A DNA stretch of 64,000 nucleotides from Rhodococcoides fascians NBRC 12155 = LMG 3623 (GTDB taxonomy: Bacteria; Actinomycetota; Actinomycetes; Mycobacteriales; Mycobacteriaceae): positions 1 to 64,000 of the forward strand of contig NZ_BCWW01000019.1 in NCBI RefSeq assembly GCF_001894785.1. The letters are read 5' to 3'. The translations under genes were made by a program, and so were the position numbers. Shown here piece by piece: positions 33,631 through 42,691 of this stretch. Positions within the stretch are counted from its first letter, which is position 1, and every line of letters starts with the position of its first letter. The notes beneath the pieces were generated by a model that had not been told where the DNA came from, did not search any database, and was given only the letters and a program-made list of their open reading frames with translations.

Positions 33631-34506
33631 TCAGCCTGCGAGAATCACGTTCATCGCATTCAGGAGCGCGCCGACTGCCGGGATTCGGGTCGAGCTCGCC
33701 GCACGTAGCGAACGTGTCACGGCCGGCTCGGTCGGCAGATACCGCACCCTGGCCGTTCGGACTCGCGCGGTGTCCGGAACCAGCGCGACGGCCAGACCTG
33801 CTTCGACGAGGGCCAGTTGGGTCGAGTAGTCGGACACCTCGTAGCGGATCGTCGGTTCGACTCCAGCTTCGCGCAATGCGTGCACGAGCGCGGAGTGCGC
33901 ATCCGACCCTGATGGGCATACCGTCCAGATCGATTCCGTTTCGCCGGAGAGGGTTGCCATCTCACGGTTGTCCTCGATCGGTACCGCGAGGTGTACATCC
34001 TCGGTGTGGAGCGTGTGGACGTCGATACCTGCGGGGACCGTCGCCGGCCGATGGTCCCAGGACTCGAAGACGACGAGATCGAGGGTGCGGTGCTGGAGGC
34101 GGTCGAGCAAATCGATTCCTTCTCCGTCGACGACCTCGGGGCGCAGCAGTGGATACGTGCGAGCAAGGTCTGCCAGAGCTGGGACCACCAGCCGACGTAA
34201 TGCACTTGCGACCGCGCCTACTCTCAGCGCTCCGGCAACGTCGGTGTCGATCGAGGCAAGGTCGTCTTCTGCGGCTTCGGCGAGAGCGGACATGGCGGCC
34301 GCACGTGTCGCCAGTGCGCGACCGGCGGGGGTCAGCCGTATCGACCTTCCCTCTCTCTCGACCAGGGTGGTGCCGGCTTCCTTCTCCAACTTGCGGATGT
34401 GTTGCGACACTCCGGGTCCGGTGAGGTGTAAAGATTCTGCAGCTCGAGTGACCGAACCTTGTTCGGCTACTGCGGCGAAAACTTTCATCCGATCCCACGA
34501 CAACAT
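33631..34506 (-). CDS. LysR-family transcriptional regulator (291 aa)
   Basis: N-terminal HTH (FAAVAEQGSVTRAAESLHLTGPGVSQHIRKLEKEAG) and a periplasmic-binding-protein-like effector domain, with length typical for the family. It is divergent from the exporter operon starting at 34581, the classic arrangement for control of that operon. The inducer is probably a substrate or product of the downstream enzymes. Confidence 0.92.
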   Translation of the reverse strand: MLSWDRMKVFAAVAEQGSVTRAAESLHLTGPGVSQHIRKLEKEAGTTLVEREGRSIRLTPAGRALATRAAAMSALAEAAEDDLASIDTDVAGALRVGAVASALRRLVVPALADLARTYPLLRPEVVDGEGIDLLDRLQHRTLDLVVFESWDHRPATVPAGIDVHTLHTEDVHLAVPIEDNREMATLSGETESIWTVCPSGSDAHSALVHALREAGVEPTIRYEVSDYSTQLALVEAGLAVALVPDTARVRTARVRYLPTEPAVTRSLRAASSTRIPAVGALLNAMNVILAG

Positions 34507-34580
34507 ATAAGTGATACTACTGTTTCAGCGGTAGAACTGGCTAGTAGACTTATCGGTTTGTAACTGGTTGCCTTGACCAG
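34507..34580. promoter_or_regulatory. Divergent LysR/exporter control region
   Basis: 74 bases, AT-richer than the flanks, containing ATAAGTGATACTAC and other T-N11-A type words as used by LysR regulators. Promoters for both directions must lie here. I cannot assign exact boxes. Confidence 0.5.
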
Positions 34581-35573
34581 GTGACCAGAACCGCGATACC
34601 GAGAGCTGACGCCGCCGATCGGGGGGTGGGCGGGAATGCGGCGCTGGTCATCGCCGGTGCCGCGTCGCTGTCACTGTCCGCAACCTTCGTCAAACTCGCC
34701 GATGTCACCTCGGGGACGGCGGCATTTCTACGATGTCTGATCGCGCTGGCGGCTCTCGTTCCGATGGCGCTGTGGGAACTTCACCGACGCGGCGCAATGC
34801 CGACGAGGTTGTATCCCATGGCCATTGGTGCCGGAGTCTTCCTCGGAGCGGACTACGTGATGTGGACCGCGAGCATCCTCGACGTCGGTGCCTCGATCGC
34901 CACCGTCCTTATCAATGTCCAGGTCGTCGTGCTGCCGCTGATCGCGCTCGTCGTCGATCGAACCGCAATCCCCCGACGATTCCTCATGGCGGTGCCTTGC
35001 ATGCTGCTCGGCGTTGCACTCGCCGGCGGACTCATCGGCGGAACAGGAGCCGACAACGCGCTCCGCGGGTCCATCCTGGGAATCTCCGCCGGTGCCGCGT
35101 ACGCGGCCTACCTGTTCCTGAACCGCCGCTCCACCCAGCGAAGCCCCAGCCATCTGGTCACCCCGATCTGTGTGGCCACCGCATCGGCAACGGTCACTGC
35201 CGGCATTGTCTCGGCAGGCCTCGGAGACCTCGATCTCGACATCTCCGCGGCCGCGTGGGGATGGATGATCGCGCTCGCTTTGCTCGGACAGGTTGCCGCC
35301 TGGCTGTTCATCAGTTCGGGATCCCGATCGCTGGCGGCTAATACCGTCGCGGCCCTACTCCTGCTGCAGCCTGTGCTGGCTATCGCGTTCGGATTCGTTG
35401 TCCTCAGCGAGCGACCCACCTGGATTCAACTAGCCGGAGCCGCCGTCGTCGTCGGAGCCGTCTGGACCGCAACCCGACACCCCCACCACCCTGACTCCAC
35501 TTCAAGCCACGGAAGAGGCCTTCATGACCCCATCTCCGACGAGCATCGATCGAGTCGTCCTACCCACCGATAG
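34581..35573 (+). CDS. EamA/DMT-family transporter (330 aa)
   Basis: Ten hydrophobic segments in two EamA repeats (first repeat ASLSLSATFVKLAD, second GAAYAAYLFLNRRS), followed by a 35-residue hydrophilic tail. DMT proteins mostly export small metabolites. As first gene of the operon it may export the amine or aromatic product or an intermediate. GTG 34581. The last 50 bases overlap the next gene. Confidence 0.88.
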   Translation: MTRTAIPRADAADRGVGGNAALVIAGAASLSLSATFVKLADVTSGTAAFLRCLIALAALVPMALWELHRRGAMPTRLYPMAIGAGVFLGADYVMWTASILDVGASIATVLINVQVVVLPLIALVVDRTAIPRRFLMAVPCMLLGVALAGGLIGGTGADNALRGSILGISAGAAYAAYLFLNRRSTQRSPSHLVTPICVATASATVTAGIVSAGLGDLDLDISAAAWGWMIALALLGQVAAWLFISSGSRSLAANTVAALLLLQPVLAIAFGFVVLSERPTWIQLAGAAVVVGAVWTATRHPHHPDSTSSHGRGLHDPISDEHRSSRPTHR

Positions 35574-36360
35574 CACCATCCCTGTCGCCCGCAGCGCCGA
35601 ATACGACACCTACTTCAGGATCTCCCGCAGCAACGACCCGCACGCGTGGGCGGTCAGCGCACTGACCGTCGTCACCGCCATCACCACAGATCTGCCGCAG
35701 TCCACTCTGGACAACGACTCACGACTCCGCCTACTCGACGCCCTGGCCGTAGTCGTCGGCGATGCCTCCGCCGCAGCAGCCGTGTCCGCACGGGAACGAG
35801 ATCCTTCCCAATTGGCAGCGCCGACGGACCACAGTGCGGACAATCGCACCCCGCAGGCTCCGAACGACTCTGCACGACAAGCGATCACACGCTGGAAGAA
35901 GGGCCACCACCTGTTCCACCTGTTCGTCATATCCATGAACAGCCGGCTCGCGGCAGTGCTGGAGTGCCTTGCAAACAAGCAGTGGCCCACTCTCGCCCAC
36001 CAACTCACCGAACTAGGGACTCTCTACGCCGGGGCGACCGAGAGCATGCGGTACGCGTCCGATTTCTCACCGGAGATCTACCGTGACTTCGTCCGGCCTT
36101 CCATGGAACCGCCCTGGCTCGAACCCGGGTTCTCCGCCGTGTTCAACCGGGATCACGACGTGATGCTCACCCGCGCCAAGATCGTCCGTACAACGCTCAA
36201 GACGGCTGAACTTCCCGGCGTCGCAGCAGATTCCGCACGACGGCTCTGGAAGAGCCAGGCCGAGAACCGGCGCGCCCACCAACTCATCTGCCAACGATTC
36301 GTCCCCGGCGGCGATTCACTGCTGCAAGAGCACTTCGACAGCACCGGTCAGAGCAACTGA
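35524..36360 (+). CDS. Unknown helical protein of the metabolic operon (278 aa)
   Basis: No family recognised. Residues about 30-75 and 115-215 appear all-helical. Conserved-looking stretches include HHLFHLFVISMN, YAGATESMRYASDFSPEIYRDFVRPSM and HDVMLTRAKIVR, with several His/Glu/Asp that could bind metal or heme. It starts inside the transporter gene (50-base overlap) and ends 22 bases before the ABM-like gene. A catalytic role in the pathway is inference from position. Confidence 0.75.
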   Translation: MTPSPTSIDRVVLPTDSTIPVARSAEYDTYFRISRSNDPHAWAVSALTVVTAITTDLPQSTLDNDSRLRLLDALAVVVGDASAAAAVSARERDPSQLAAPTDHSADNRTPQAPNDSARQAITRWKKGHHLFHLFVISMNSRLAAVLECLANKQWPTLAHQLTELGTLYAGATESMRYASDFSPEIYRDFVRPSMEPPWLEPGFSAVFNRDHDVMLTRAKIVRTTLKTAELPGVAADSARRLWKSQAENRRAHQLICQRFVPGGDSLLQEHFDSTGQSN

Positions 36361-36382
36361 AACAGAAAGGCTTCGCCCTCTC

Positions 36383-36694
36383 ATGATCACCGTCATCGAA
36401 ACCTGGCACCTGACCGCCGAAGCGGCCGAGAACGCCCTCTCGGTCCTGCAAGAAATGGACGAACTCCTCGACGACAACGCACACCACCACCCGGGGTGGG
36501 CGGGCCACGCGCGCTTCTTCCAGCACGCATCGGACCCCCAACGCGTAACGATGACCTACCCCTGGGAAAGCGCCGAGCACGCCACGCACCTCCTCGAATC
36601 GGAGACGCCACTACTCGAAGATTTCTACCGCCGGTACTGCGAACGCCCCCGCGAGGTCGTCTTCGCCCACGAGCTGCCGGTCGACGTCGAATGA
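36383..36694 (+). CDS. ABM-type (dimeric alpha/beta barrel) small protein (103 aa)
   Basis: The size and pattern (MITVIETWHLTAE, long helix, PGWAGHARFFQHASDPQRVTMTYPW) fit antibiotic-biosynthesis-monooxygenase-like or NIPSNAP-like ferredoxin-fold proteins. Such proteins oxidise or bind small aromatics without a metal. It overlaps the decarboxylase start by ATGA. Confidence 0.65.
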   Translation: MITVIETWHLTAEAAENALSVLQEMDELLDDNAHHHPGWAGHARFFQHASDPQRVTMTYPWESAEHATHLLESETPLLEDFYRRYCERPREVVFAHELPVDVE

Positions 36695-38169
36695 CCCCCG
36701 ACCCAACAAAGCCGACTGGCGACTGGACTCCCGAGCAGCTCAAAGCCTTCGGCACCGACACCCTCGATCGAATATGTCGACACTTCGCCGCGCTCGACGA
36801 CGTGCCCGTCACGACGCCGGCCGATGCGGCCGATGTCGCCGACGCGATCGACAGCGAGCTGCCGTCCGAGGCAACAGATTTCGCCGACATACTCGACGAC
36901 ACCTGGAACAACGTCGTTCCGCATTTGACGCACTGGAACCATCCACGATTCCACGCCTACTTCAGCAACAGTTCCTCCGGACCGGCCATCCTCGCCGAGA
37001 TGACCGCTGCGGCATTGAACGTCAACGTCATGTTGTGGAAGAGCGCGCCCTCGGCTGCCGCCGTCGAAGACACCGTCACCAGATGGCTCGCCGAACTGCT
37101 CGACTACCCCGCCGCAGACGCACTGCTCGTCGACGGTGCATCACTGGGCACGTTCTACGCGTTGGCCACCGCCCGCCACCGGGCACAGCCCGAGGTTCGA
37201 CATCACGGAACATCCGGCCAGAAACCCGGCCGGATCTACGCCTCCGACCAGGCCCACTCGTCGGTCGACAAAGCTGCGATCGCTCTCGGCATCGGGCTCG
37301 ACAATGTCGTACGCCTACCCACCGACGCTAGCGGCCAACTCGATCCTGCTGCTCTGTCGACTCGCATTGGATCGGACGTCGCGGACGGTTACACACCGAT
37401 CGCTGTTGTCGCCACCGTCGGTACGACCACTTCAGGTGCTCTCGACCCGGTCGAGGCGATTGCGGCCGTGTGCCGCGACCACCGAGTGTGGCTGCACGTC
37501 GACGCCGCGTACGGAGGCTTCTGGCGCATAGCCCCGGCCATCGCGCAGGTCCTTCCGTCACTCGCGGCCGCCGATTCTCTCGTCGCCAACCCACACAAAG
37601 TGCTCTTCACCCCTATGGAGTGCGGGGCACTGTTCTGCCGTCACCCCGGAGCACTCGAAGCCGCCTTCACACTGGTTCCCGAATACCTGCGTACCGACAC
37701 CACCGGCGGTATCGACTACATGAATTACACCCTCAACCTTGGGCGACAATTCCGAGCTCTGAAACTGTGGTGGACCCTGCGCGCCTTCGGAATACGAGGC
37801 ATCCGAACTCGACTCGAACACAGTCTCACCCTGGCGACGAGGCTGCGAGACGCCCTTGCCGCAGACCCGCGGTGGCATCTCGCGAACGATTCGCCGCTCC
37901 CCTTGCTCTGCCTCCGGATCTCCTCTGCCGACGGACAGGCGACGCGGAAGATCCTCGAGACCGTCAACAGCACCCACCGGACGCTGCTCTCCCACTCCGA
38001 GCTCGACGGCCACTACGTCATCCGAGTGTCCATCGGCAACATCCACACCACTGCCGACCACATCGACCAACTGGTTGCCGAACTTACCGAGGCAGCCGAC
38101 GCCGTCGTCGGCACACCCCGACCACTCGCTTCAGTGACCGTCACCCAACAGGAGGTACCTGCATCGTGA
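36691..38169 (+). CDS. PLP-dependent group II (aromatic) amino acid decarboxylase (492 aa)
   Basis: Full-length fold-type I decarboxylase: HWNHPRFHAYFSNSSSGPAI, DGASLGTFYALATARH, SDQAHSSVDKAAIALG, HVDAAYGGFWR, and SLVANPHKVLFTPMECG with the PLP lysine in NPHK. Relatives decarboxylate tyrosine, tryptophan, DOPA or similar. Some make aldehydes. Exact substrate cannot be read from sequence. ATG 36691 overlaps the previous stop, and the stop overlaps the cupin start (GTGA). Confidence 0.92.
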   Translation: MTPDPTKPTGDWTPEQLKAFGTDTLDRICRHFAALDDVPVTTPADAADVADAIDSELPSEATDFADILDDTWNNVVPHLTHWNHPRFHAYFSNSSSGPAILAEMTAAALNVNVMLWKSAPSAAAVEDTVTRWLAELLDYPAADALLVDGASLGTFYALATARHRAQPEVRHHGTSGQKPGRIYASDQAHSSVDKAAIALGIGLDNVVRLPTDASGQLDPAALSTRIGSDVADGYTPIAVVATVGTTTSGALDPVEAIAAVCRDHRVWLHVDAAYGGFWRIAPAIAQVLPSLAAADSLVANPHKVLFTPMECGALFCRHPGALEAAFTLVPEYLRTDTTGGIDYMNYTLNLGRQFRALKLWWTLRAFGIRGIRTRLEHSLTLATRLRDALAADPRWHLANDSPLPLLCLRISSADGQATRKILETVNSTHRTLLSHSELDGHYVIRVSIGNIHTTADHIDQLVAELTEAADAVVGTPRPLASVTVTQQEVPAS

Positions 38170-39173
38170 CCACCACCATTTCCACCGAGGCCATGCTGCA
38201 CGAGAAGGCGGCAGCAATCTCCGCCATCGGGCGGTGGTCCGCGGCCAACGAGAACTTGCCGTGGGCCCCGGCCCCCGACTCCCATGCCGTGCACTGGAGT
38301 TATGCCGAGCTTCGACCGCTCGCGATCGCGGCCGCCGACATGGTCAAGGGCGACCGAGCAGCTCTACGGGTACTGACCCTCGCCAATCCGGGCCATGCCC
38401 GCGAGGCCGCCGTCGGATATCTCTATTCGGGGCTGCAGATCATCAACCGCGGTGAAGGTATGACCCCGCATCGGCACGCGCCGACGGCCCTGCGCTACAT
38501 GCACGAGGGTGACGGGGCATGGACGGCCGTCGGTGGAACCAAGATGTATCTCGAGCCTCGCGACGTGGTGATCACCCCCGCCGGCGAATGGCATGAGCAC
38601 GGCAACGACAGCCCCACCGACTCCCCCGCCATCTGGCAGGATTGCACCAACGACCCCCTCGTCGCCGCCCTCGCCGCGACACAGTTCGAGCTCCACACCG
38701 ACAACACCCACCTCGAGCCCCACATTTTCGCGCAAGACAGACACCACCGAAACCTGAGCGAGCCGCTGCTCTACAAGTGGGACAACGTACTTCGCGCTCT
38801 CGGTGAGCAACAGCGGACCCACGAGGCCGACCCGCACCACGCATACCGACACACCCTGCACGCAGAAGGAACCCACGACCCTGTCACACCGGTCATCGAT
38901 GCTGCATTCACACTCCTACCTGCAGGGATCCAAACACAACCGATGCGGCGTACCGCTTCCGCCGTCTTGATCGGGGCACAAGGGTTGTCCACCATCCACG
39001 TCGACGGAAAGCCGTTCCGGTGCAGCGAAGGAGACAGCCTCGCCGTTCCATCGTGGTCGACTGTCAGCTACGTCAACGACACCGACATTCCAGCCGTGCT
39101 GTTCGAGTTCAACGACGCGCCCGCGATGACCGCCCTCGGTCTCTACCGCGAAGAGAAAGACGCACAACGGTGA
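38166..39173 (+). CDS. Gentisate 1,2-dioxygenase-like bicupin (335 aa)
   Basis: It matches the gentisate/salicylate dioxygenase pattern: HWSYAELRPLAIAAADM, LANPGHAREA, YLYSGLQIINRGEGMTPHRHAPTALRYMHEGDG (HxH iron ligands) and ITPAGEWHEHGND (third His). A second cupin domain lies at about 245-325. Predicted: Fe(II)-dependent ring cleavage of a hydroxylated aromatic acid. No maleylpyruvate isomerase or fumarylpyruvate hydrolase genes are adjacent, so the classic gentisate route is incomplete here. GTG 38166 and 39170 overlaps show coupling to both neighbours. Confidence 0.85.
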   Translation: MTTTISTEAMLHEKAAAISAIGRWSAANENLPWAPAPDSHAVHWSYAELRPLAIAAADMVKGDRAALRVLTLANPGHAREAAVGYLYSGLQIINRGEGMTPHRHAPTALRYMHEGDGAWTAVGGTKMYLEPRDVVITPAGEWHEHGNDSPTDSPAIWQDCTNDPLVAALAATQFELHTDNTHLEPHIFAQDRHHRNLSEPLLYKWDNVLRALGEQQRTHEADPHHAYRHTLHAEGTHDPVTPVIDAAFTLLPAGIQTQPMRRTASAVLIGAQGLSTIHVDGKPFRCSEGDSLAVPSWSTVSYVNDTDIPAVLFEFNDAPAMTALGLYREEKDAQR

Positions 39174-39904
39174 CACCAACGTCGACCATCACGATCCTGC
39201 TGTCCGAAGCCCACATTCTGACGCTCAATGACGGCTCCACTCAACCATGCGGCTTCTGGGCCGAAGAGTTCATCACAGCCCATCGAATCTTCACGGCCGC
39301 AAACATACGGACGATCATCGCGACACCCGGCGGCGGCGCTGCGCACGTCGAGCCCGACAGCATGCACGCCCCTCACAGCCCAGACCCTGACGGGTACAGA
39401 ACGTACCTATCCGGTCTGAGCGAAAATTTGCGCGCGCCGGCCGCGCTCGAAACGGTTGACCCCTCTACCGTCGACGGGATCTTTGTGCCCGGCGGCTACG
39501 GGCCAGTGGTGGACCTGCACAAGAACTCTCACGTTGGAGAGTTTCTCCGCGCGCTCCGACGGGAGGGGACCCCGATCGCGACGGTCTGCCATGGAACTGC
39601 GGCGTTGCTTGCCGACACAGCATCCGGAGCAACGTGGCCGTATGCAGCCCTGACGATGACGAGTTTCTCGGACCAAGAGGAAGCCGATGTAGGACTGCTC
39701 GGCACGCTCCCCTTCACCGTCGAGCAGGAAATCCAGCGCCGGGGCGGCACGTACACCGCAGGACACCCGTGGCAGCAGCACATCGAAATCACCGACACGC
39801 TCATCACCGGACAGAACCCCGCCTCCACCGAGGCGGTCGCAGAACAGCTGACCCAACGGATCGCAAACTACTCCAGTTCGACTACCCGTTCAGGAACTCG
39901 CTAG
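39170..39904 (+). CDS. DJ-1/PfpI (class I glutamine amidotransferase-like) protein (244 aa)
   Basis: FWAEEF near residue 30, VDGIFVPGGYGP, and the nucleophile elbow ATVCHGTAALL (Cys) followed by QHIEITDTLITGQNPAST are typical of the Hsp31/type 1 GATase-like group. Members act as glyoxalases, deglycases or hydrolases on aldehydes. A housekeeping role toward reactive aldehydes formed by the decarboxylase is a reasonable guess. Last gene of the operon. Confidence 0.85.
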   Translation: MTPTSTITILLSEAHILTLNDGSTQPCGFWAEEFITAHRIFTAANIRTIIATPGGGAAHVEPDSMHAPHSPDPDGYRTYLSGLSENLRAPAALETVDPSTVDGIFVPGGYGPVVDLHKNSHVGEFLRALRREGTPIATVCHGTAALLADTASGATWPYAALTMTSFSDQEEADVGLLGTLPFTVEQEIQRRGGTYTAGHPWQQHIEITDTLITGQNPASTEAVAEQLTQRIANYSSSTTRSGTR

Positions 39905-40108
39905 TTCACCGGCCGGTTGACCTCTCGGCTTTATCCCTGGATGGAACTGCTCGGAACGCTGTAACGTGCGTGGGATTTGGAATTTTAGAGGCCTATTCTG
40001 TCTGTCAGGATTGACGTCTTGGCCGAAGTCGCCACGACCAGCATTCTTAACCACTGACCGACCGAAACGAAAACACGACCATGAAAACCGACATTACAGA
40101 TACAGAAA

Positions 40109-40140
40109 ACCCGCCACCCTAGGTCGAGTGACGGGTCTTT
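40109..40140 (+). terminator. Possible terminator of the metabolic operon
   Basis: ACCCGCCAC pairs imperfectly with GTGACGGGT (one mismatch) and is followed by CTTTCC, with AAAA upstream. It lies about 200 bases after the DJ-1 gene. Similar hairpins are common in actinophage genomes. Confidence 0.4.
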
Positions 40141-40163
40141 CCATCGATTAAAGCGCCGCAATA

Positions 40164-40358
40164 ATGCAAATCAACATTAATATCGAAGGGATCAATGTAG
40201 ACGCTGCTACAACCAATCCCGTTGTTGCCTTAATTACTTCTGTCACGGCAACAATGATCGCCGCTAAGGTGTATAATTTATCTATCATGATTCAAATAGA
40301 TCCTCCATTCAATAGATTTACCGATGCTTTTCCGGCATCCACCAATTATAGCAGGTAA
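40164..40358 (+). CDS. Doubtful small hydrophobic peptide (64 aa)
   Basis: ATG 40164 opens a frame with a hydrophobic centre (PVVALITSVTATMIAAKVY). Codons are AT-rich, unlike every neighbour, and no ribosome site is visible. It could be a small toxin or phage-type peptide, or chance. Confidence 0.25.
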   Translation: MQININIEGINVDAATTNPVVALITSVTATMIAAKVYNLSIMIQIDPPFNRFTDAFPASTNYSR

Positions 40359-40656
40359 TTCACCTTTTCGCTTGAGCAACCCATTCCTCCAAACGATGAG
40401 AACGAACTCTGCGAAGAGTAGAAGGCAGATACTTTAAGTAGTCCTATTGTCGCATCAATTCTGCCGCGCCGCTGCCCGGCAGACCTTACGGAATTGACCG
40501 CTTCGATACCTGCGATAGCACTTCCCGGATCACCGGCCAAAACGATTCAAGACCTCGCCTCAATCACCCCGGAGGCGTCGTGCATGCTGGGACCACTCTA
40601 CAGCTGGCTGACTGCATTCGGCGACCTAGCATTGCTCGACCTCGTAGGCTGCACGA

Positions 40657-42561
40657 ATGGACAGAGCAAGCATTCCGTCGCCTGGCGATATGGACCATCT
40701 GAGCAGCGCAGAACGCAAAGCGAAGCGCAAAGATGACCGTGGACGGCGAGTCGGCACCAAAGTGCGCGATTACGAGCGCATGTGCGGATCTGGACCCGAT
40801 CGATTGGCCGAGACTCTGATTGCGCGCCACAACGTCAGGATGAAGAACACGGAGAAGCTGCCGGATGGATTCCGATTCGAAGCAATCCTTTTTCTGGCAC
40901 CGATAGCAATACTGGATATCGCGCATCGCAAGCTGAACCTCACTTTGGATCGCGCACCGTCAGCCTATTATGGCAAATGGCCTCACGACCTCGGTTGGGG
41001 AGTGGACAGCTGCGTCGCGGCCACCCGACTGCTTCTCGCAGGACAAGTGGTGGCCGCTGCCACGATCGCCCGACAACAACTCGAACGATGGACTGCGGTC
41101 ATGGCACCTGTCGTCGGAGTCGAGCAACATCCGTCTGAAAAAGTGGAGGACTTCATCGCGCGTGCGTGGACCGCATACGCCGAGCGCATGCCAAATCCTG
41201 GCGCACCGCCGGAATCATCCAACATCGAGGGCGACGCAGACCCGACTACTGCGCAAGATATCGAGGGCGACGACAGCTCCGCAAGCACAGAGGAGCCAAC
41301 CGCACCTCATAAGCACGTCGTCCTGGCGAACGGACGTGAAGTATGCCCAGCCGTCGTCTACGGCGTTCTCAGCGAAATAATGCATGCGCGACTCTTCGAG
41401 GAAGCCATGTGGTGGGAGTCGGCCGCGCTCCTGAGCAGATTCGATGTACCAAGTGTCGTATACGGCGCGGTGGACTGCATAGCGGACGCGTTGAGCTTGA
41501 GCCTTACCCAGATCCAGTACATGACGGCTGCTGGCCTGTATCGGCAGGGCGATCCCGAGGACGCCGTGACGTTGATAGCAAGTATCAACCTTGCCGTACG
41601 GCCGTCGGCTGACGTCGCGTGTGAAGAACCACCAGATGATGCCCTCCCTTATTCGGCATCGTTCGTACTGCCGAGATTGCCTACAGTCATGCCATTGTCG
41701 CCCGATGAAGGCCTCTTGCCGGTGTTTGTTCGCTACCTAGACGATCAACGATCCACGTACGAGTCGCTGGCCTGGAATCATCGGCCCGCAGGTCGCTTGT
41801 ATCGGGACGACGAGCTTGCGACTTTAGCCTTCGGCGCTCATCGCCAGGCGAGTGCATCGTTTGCGCTACGAGCCCTCGCCGCCGAGCGAGACGAACTAGG
41901 CGACGATTTCAACATTGACTCGGTGGCCTCGCGCGGGACGAACTACATCGTGGTTGCCGAGTTGGCAGCTCTTGCTGCTCTGTGGACACGCAACGGTCCT
42001 CTGCTACCAGCAGCATCGACTCCACTGGCTCTGGTGTCGTCGACGTTGCGGTCCGCATACTGGCTGTGGTTGGAAGACGACGACCGGGCGATGGCCTCGC
42101 TTCGATGCACGCTCGAACAAATCGCTCGATCAAGAGTCCACCGGACGAAACCGGAGAAAGCGCAGCGCCTTGAAAAATCCGTACACAACAAGCCCCAGCG
42201 GTGGATAGAGACCGCCGGGTGGAGTCGACTGTCGGCTTGGAATCGAGTATTGGGCGCATACGCGCACGCCCACAAAAAGCCTAACTGGGAAGGCGCAAGA
42301 GAGCTCCTGAAGGACTTGCAGCTCGACGCTCACGAGCCGTACGCCTTGCAACGCGCGCGTGGTGACGCACTGAATGTGGTGACGACTCTGGTGGCGCACG
42401 AGTCAATCAGCATTCTGGCTCTATTCTCACAGAAGGTGGCGGCTACCGCCGCTGAACTGCTGGAAAACCACTCAGGCTTGGACATGACACGGGAATGGAT
42501 GGATGCGTTGATGAGTAACGCACTTGCCCATCGGAAAACACCGATTACAGAACAAGACTGA
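40657..42561 (+). CDS. Large unknown protein next to recombinase module 1 (634 aa)
   Basis: No family recognised. The first 45 residues are strongly basic (AERKAKRKDDRGRRVGTKVR), then mostly helical sequence. Residues about 185-220 form an acidic, Ser/Thr-rich linker, and helices resume with Trp-rich stretches (YWLWLEDDDRAMASLRC). It contains LIARHN but no convincing HEPN RxxxxH. ATG 40657. It ends 130 bases before the first recombinase and is probably the cargo of that element. Confidence 0.75.
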   Translation: MDRASIPSPGDMDHLSSAERKAKRKDDRGRRVGTKVRDYERMCGSGPDRLAETLIARHNVRMKNTEKLPDGFRFEAILFLAPIAILDIAHRKLNLTLDRAPSAYYGKWPHDLGWGVDSCVAATRLLLAGQVVAAATIARQQLERWTAVMAPVVGVEQHPSEKVEDFIARAWTAYAERMPNPGAPPESSNIEGDADPTTAQDIEGDDSSASTEEPTAPHKHVVLANGREVCPAVVYGVLSEIMHARLFEEAMWWESAALLSRFDVPSVVYGAVDCIADALSLSLTQIQYMTAAGLYRQGDPEDAVTLIASINLAVRPSADVACEEPPDDALPYSASFVLPRLPTVMPLSPDEGLLPVFVRYLDDQRSTYESLAWNHRPAGRLYRDDELATLAFGAHRQASASFALRALAAERDELGDDFNIDSVASRGTNYIVVAELAALAALWTRNGPLLPAASTPLALVSSTLRSAYWLWLEDDDRAMASLRCTLEQIARSRVHRTKPEKAQRLEKSVHNKPQRWIETAGWSRLSAWNRVLGAYAHAHKKPNWEGARELLKDLQLDAHEPYALQRARGDALNVVTTLVAHESISILALFSQKVAATAAELLENHSGLDMTREWMDALMSNALAHRKTPITEQD

Positions 42562-42565
42562 TCGG

Positions 42566-42607
42566 CCAGCCCGAACACCCCGCTCCGGTAGCTACTCGAC
42601 GGGCTGG
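42566..42607 (+). terminator. Weak terminator-like inverted repeat
   Basis: CCAGCCCG (42566-42573) and CGGGCTGG (42600-42607) flank a 26-base loop directly after the stop of the 634-aa gene. Confidence 0.35.
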
Positions 42608-42691
42608 GCGGCGTCGGCGGGGCACCATTGGTGATCGAGGCGTTATGCGGTTCTGAACTTTGTCCGCAGGTATCGGTGATAGCTTGCGGCT

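Larger units (their letters stand above)
39905..40656. other. AT-richer 750-base gap without a firm gene
   Basis: The stretch is clearly lower in G+C than its surroundings, especially 40140-40480, and marks the junction between the metabolic operon and the recombinase module. It contains a possible terminator (40109-40140), a small hydrophobic frame (40164-40358) and, on the minus strand at 40443-40360, a 27-codon frame without start (LPSTLRRVRSHRLEEWVAQA) that may be the tail of a lost gene. Confidence 0.5.

Noticed and set aside
36496..36690. N-terminal extension of the PLP decarboxylase
   Set aside because: The frame is open upstream but overlaps the whole ABM-like gene. ATG 36691 overlaps the ABM stop by 4 bases and gives the normal family length.
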